From the NCBI RefSeq assembly GCF_946479415.1, contig NZ_CAMLFY010000006.1:26131-90130 (forward strand): a stretch of DNA of 64,000 nucleotides, written 5' to 3'. Of the stretch, positions 62,869 through 64,000 are shown in pieces; the stretch's first letter is position 1; each line of letters starts with the position of its first letter. The notes beneath the pieces were generated by a model. That model made no database searches. It was not told the origin of the DNA and saw only the letters and a list, made by a program, of their open reading frames with translations. Position numbers and translations under genes: made by a program. This DNA comes from an uncultured Shinella sp. (lineage in GTDB: Bacteria; Pseudomonadota; Alphaproteobacteria; Rhizobiales; Rhizobiaceae).

Positions 62869-62886
62869 TATTTCAAGCCTAAAGTT
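62869..62886. promoter_or_regulatory. Predicted MarR-type operator in the ligase / kynB divergent promoter region
   Basis: TATTTCAAGCCTAAAGTT matches the palindrome at 48821-48838 at 15 of 18 positions and keeps the TTTCAAGC-TAAA core. A TTGACA-like -35 element for the ligase operon (minus strand, 62864-62859) lies directly next to it, and kynB starts 79 bases to its right. A single bound MarR dimer could control both directions. Confidence 0.55.
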
Positions 62887-62965
62887 TCTTACATCAATGG
62901 CATTGCCTTTGTCGCGCATCCGCGCGATTTCTAACCCGCTGGCAACACGAGGGAGGAGTGCGGCA

Positions 62966-63799
62966 ATGCTGGAGCACCGGATTTCGGATTGGGACGACGC
63001 CTATTCCAACGGCGCGAATATCGCGCGCGGCGATCGCTGGCCGGCCGCCTGGGTGGAGCCCGCCGAAACCTTCCGCACCACACTGGCCGCCGCCGGCCGC
63101 GCGAAACTCGACCTCGCCTACGGCGACCGGCCGCGCAACCGGCTCGATCTCTTCCTGCCGGAAGGTGCGCTAAAAGGCCTCGTCGTCTTCGTGCATGGCG
63201 GCTTCTGGCTGCAGCTCGACAAGAGTTTCTGGTCGCATCTGGCCGCCGGCAGCGTCGAGAGCGGTTATGCCGTCGCCATGCCGTCCTATACGCTCTGCCC
63301 CGAAGTGCGCATTTCGGAGATCGTGAAGGAGATCGCCGCCGCGGTGACGGAAGCGGCACGCCATGTCGATGGACCGCTGATGCTGACCGGGCATTCGGCC
63401 GGTGGCCATCTCGCCAGCCGCATGGTGACGGCGACGGCACCACTCGCGCCGGACGTCCAGCAGCGCATCCGCAACGTCGTCTCGATTTCAGGCGTGCACG
63501 ACCTGCGTCCGATGCTTTCGACCGCGATGAATGCAAGGCTTGCCATCGATGAGAGCGAGGCGCTCGCGGAAAGCCCCGCCCTGCTGCGGCCCATGCGAAA
63601 CGCCCGCATCACCTGCTGGGTCGGCGGCAACGAACGTTCGGAATTCCTGCGGCAGAACGTCCTGCTCGCCAATATCTGGACGGGCCTCGGCGCAACCACG
63701 GCCGAAGTGGTCGAGCCGGACAGGCACCATTTCAACGTCATCGACGGCCTGGCCGATGCGCAGCATCCGCTAACCCGGCGACTGCTATCCGCAGAATGA
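62966..63799 (+). CDS. kynB: Kynurenine formamidase (arylformamidase), alpha/beta-hydrolase type
   Basis: 277 residues, alpha/beta hydrolase with the HGGFW oxyanion motif at about 77-81, nucleophile Ser144 in TGHSAGGHLA, a DLRPML segment, and the late His in DRHHFNVIDGL. The family includes eukaryotic-type arylformamidases and short-chain esterases; N-formylkynurenine is proposed as substrate because kynA and kynU are in the cluster and no other formamidase is. It differs from the metal-dependent bacterial KynB fold. Start at 62966 has gggaggag. Divergent from the ligase operon. Confidence 0.8.
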   Translation: MLEHRISDWDDAYSNGANIARGDRWPAAWVEPAETFRTTLAAAGRAKLDLAYGDRPRNRLDLFLPEGALKGLVVFVHGGFWLQLDKSFWSHLAAGSVESGYAVAMPSYTLCPEVRISEIVKEIAAAVTEAARHVDGPLMLTGHSAGGHLASRMVTATAPLAPDVQQRIRNVVSISGVHDLRPMLSTAMNARLAIDESEALAESPALLRPMRNARITCWVGGNERSEFLRQNVLLANIWTGLGATTAEVVEPDRHHFNVIDGLADAQHPLTRRLLSAE

Positions 63800-63952
63800 G
63801 TTCGCCTGGGTTCAGAACCCGCAGTCTGCGTTGTCGGCCGGCTGCCTCCGGACTTTCTTCCCACGTTTTAGGCTGCTCGTCGTGTTTTGCCTTTTGAGTT
63901 TCACATTGCGGAGCATGTGCCGCGCTGACGTTGTTTCGTGGGTTTGAACGAC

Positions 63953-63989
63953 AAAAGCCCCGCGACATTTCTGTCAGCGGGGCTTTTTT
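63953..63989 (+). terminator. Strong intrinsic terminator
   Basis: Arms 63953-63963 and 63977-63988 (aaaagccccgc / gcggggctttt) with a short inner gaca/tgtc stem, followed by a run of T. It lies about 150 bases after kynB. The 63800-63950 stretch between shows no gene or tRNA. Confidence 0.8.
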
Positions 63990-64000
63990 GATTTGGTTGC

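Noticed and set aside
63800..63952. Possible tRNA or small RNA after kynB because of gggttcagaaccc
   Set aside because: The short stem lacks the acceptor, anticodon and T-arm arrangement of a tRNA; only the downstream terminator is supported.
1..64000. CRISPR arrays, intact insertion sequences, prophage or integrase genes
   Set aside because: No regularly spaced repeats, transposase, integrase or phage structural gene was found; the inverted repeats seen are intergenic palindromic elements without coding capacity.

Overview
The window reads as chromosomal (or chromid-like) DNA of an alphaproteobacterium of the Rhizobiales, most likely Rhizobiaceae (Shinella/Rhizobium/Ensifer type). This is inferred from the high GC, dense gene packing with ATGA/GTGA overlaps, a GTTC-N7-GTTC SOS box of the alphaproteobacterial LexA type, an NsrR-type box, long intergenic palindromes like those of rhizobia, and the gene families present. 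No rRNA, tRNA, CRISPR array, phage or intact insertion sequence was seen.

Layout. 1-5752: end of a nitrate/sulfonate/taurine-type ABC transporter, a small alpha/beta hydrolase, an LVIVD-repeat protein, and the methionine importer metQ-metN-metI. 5981-8043: two related DUF4360-type exported proteins, one fused to an outer-membrane beta-barrel. 8522-10954: a LacI regulator, then an nsrR, truncated haemoglobin and DUF6522 locus behind an NsrR box. 11396-16993: a frameshifted amidohydrolase, a Cds1-like PLP enzyme, an RpiR regulator and an MlrC-family gene. 17046-21801: a single-domain response regulator, a DUF3008 protein, a large hybrid histidine kinase with two receiver domains and a small orphan. 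21832-25940: a ClsB/YbhN/YbhP-like membrane-lipid locus and an SDR. 26068-29024: small accessory proteins (CBS, DUF982, DUF2934, an overlapping DUF4160-DUF2442 pair) and topoisomerase IB. 29034-33528: glgX and treZ, divergent, plus a CBS protein. 33525-36226: an SOS-controlled two-gene DNA-repair operon, a radical SAM protein with a UdgX-type uracil-DNA glycosylase. 36345-40755: DUF982 and BON proteins and two PLP enzymes flanking a LuxR regulator.

The right third, about 40.8-63.8 kb, is one metabolic programme for aerobic tryptophan and kynurenine catabolism through CoA-bound anthranilate. KynA (60216-61052) opens tryptophan, KynB (62966-63799) deformylates, and KynU (53358-54605) cleaves kynurenine to anthranilate and alanine. 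A 2-aminobenzoate-CoA ligase (61053-62672) makes the CoA ester, and a fused FAD monooxygenase/old-yellow-enzyme protein (46413-48731) dearomatises it. A seven-gene operon of SDR, enoyl-CoA hydratase, acyl-CoA dehydrogenase, thioesterase, RidA and fused hydratase/3-hydroxyacyl-CoA dehydrogenase is placed to finish the ring carbons by beta-oxidation. Two importers sit with the pathway: a TrpXYZ-type system co-directional with kynU, and a Liv-type system downstream of the ligase and kynA. MarR and GntR regulators lie in the middle.

Two regulatory observations tie the window together. An 18-base near-palindrome is shared by the promoter region of the ring-cleavage operon and the divergent ligase/kynB promoter region, suggesting one MarR-type regulon. 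All three ABC operons whose substrate-binding gene is visible carry a GC-rich hairpin 18-20 nt after that gene's stop codon.
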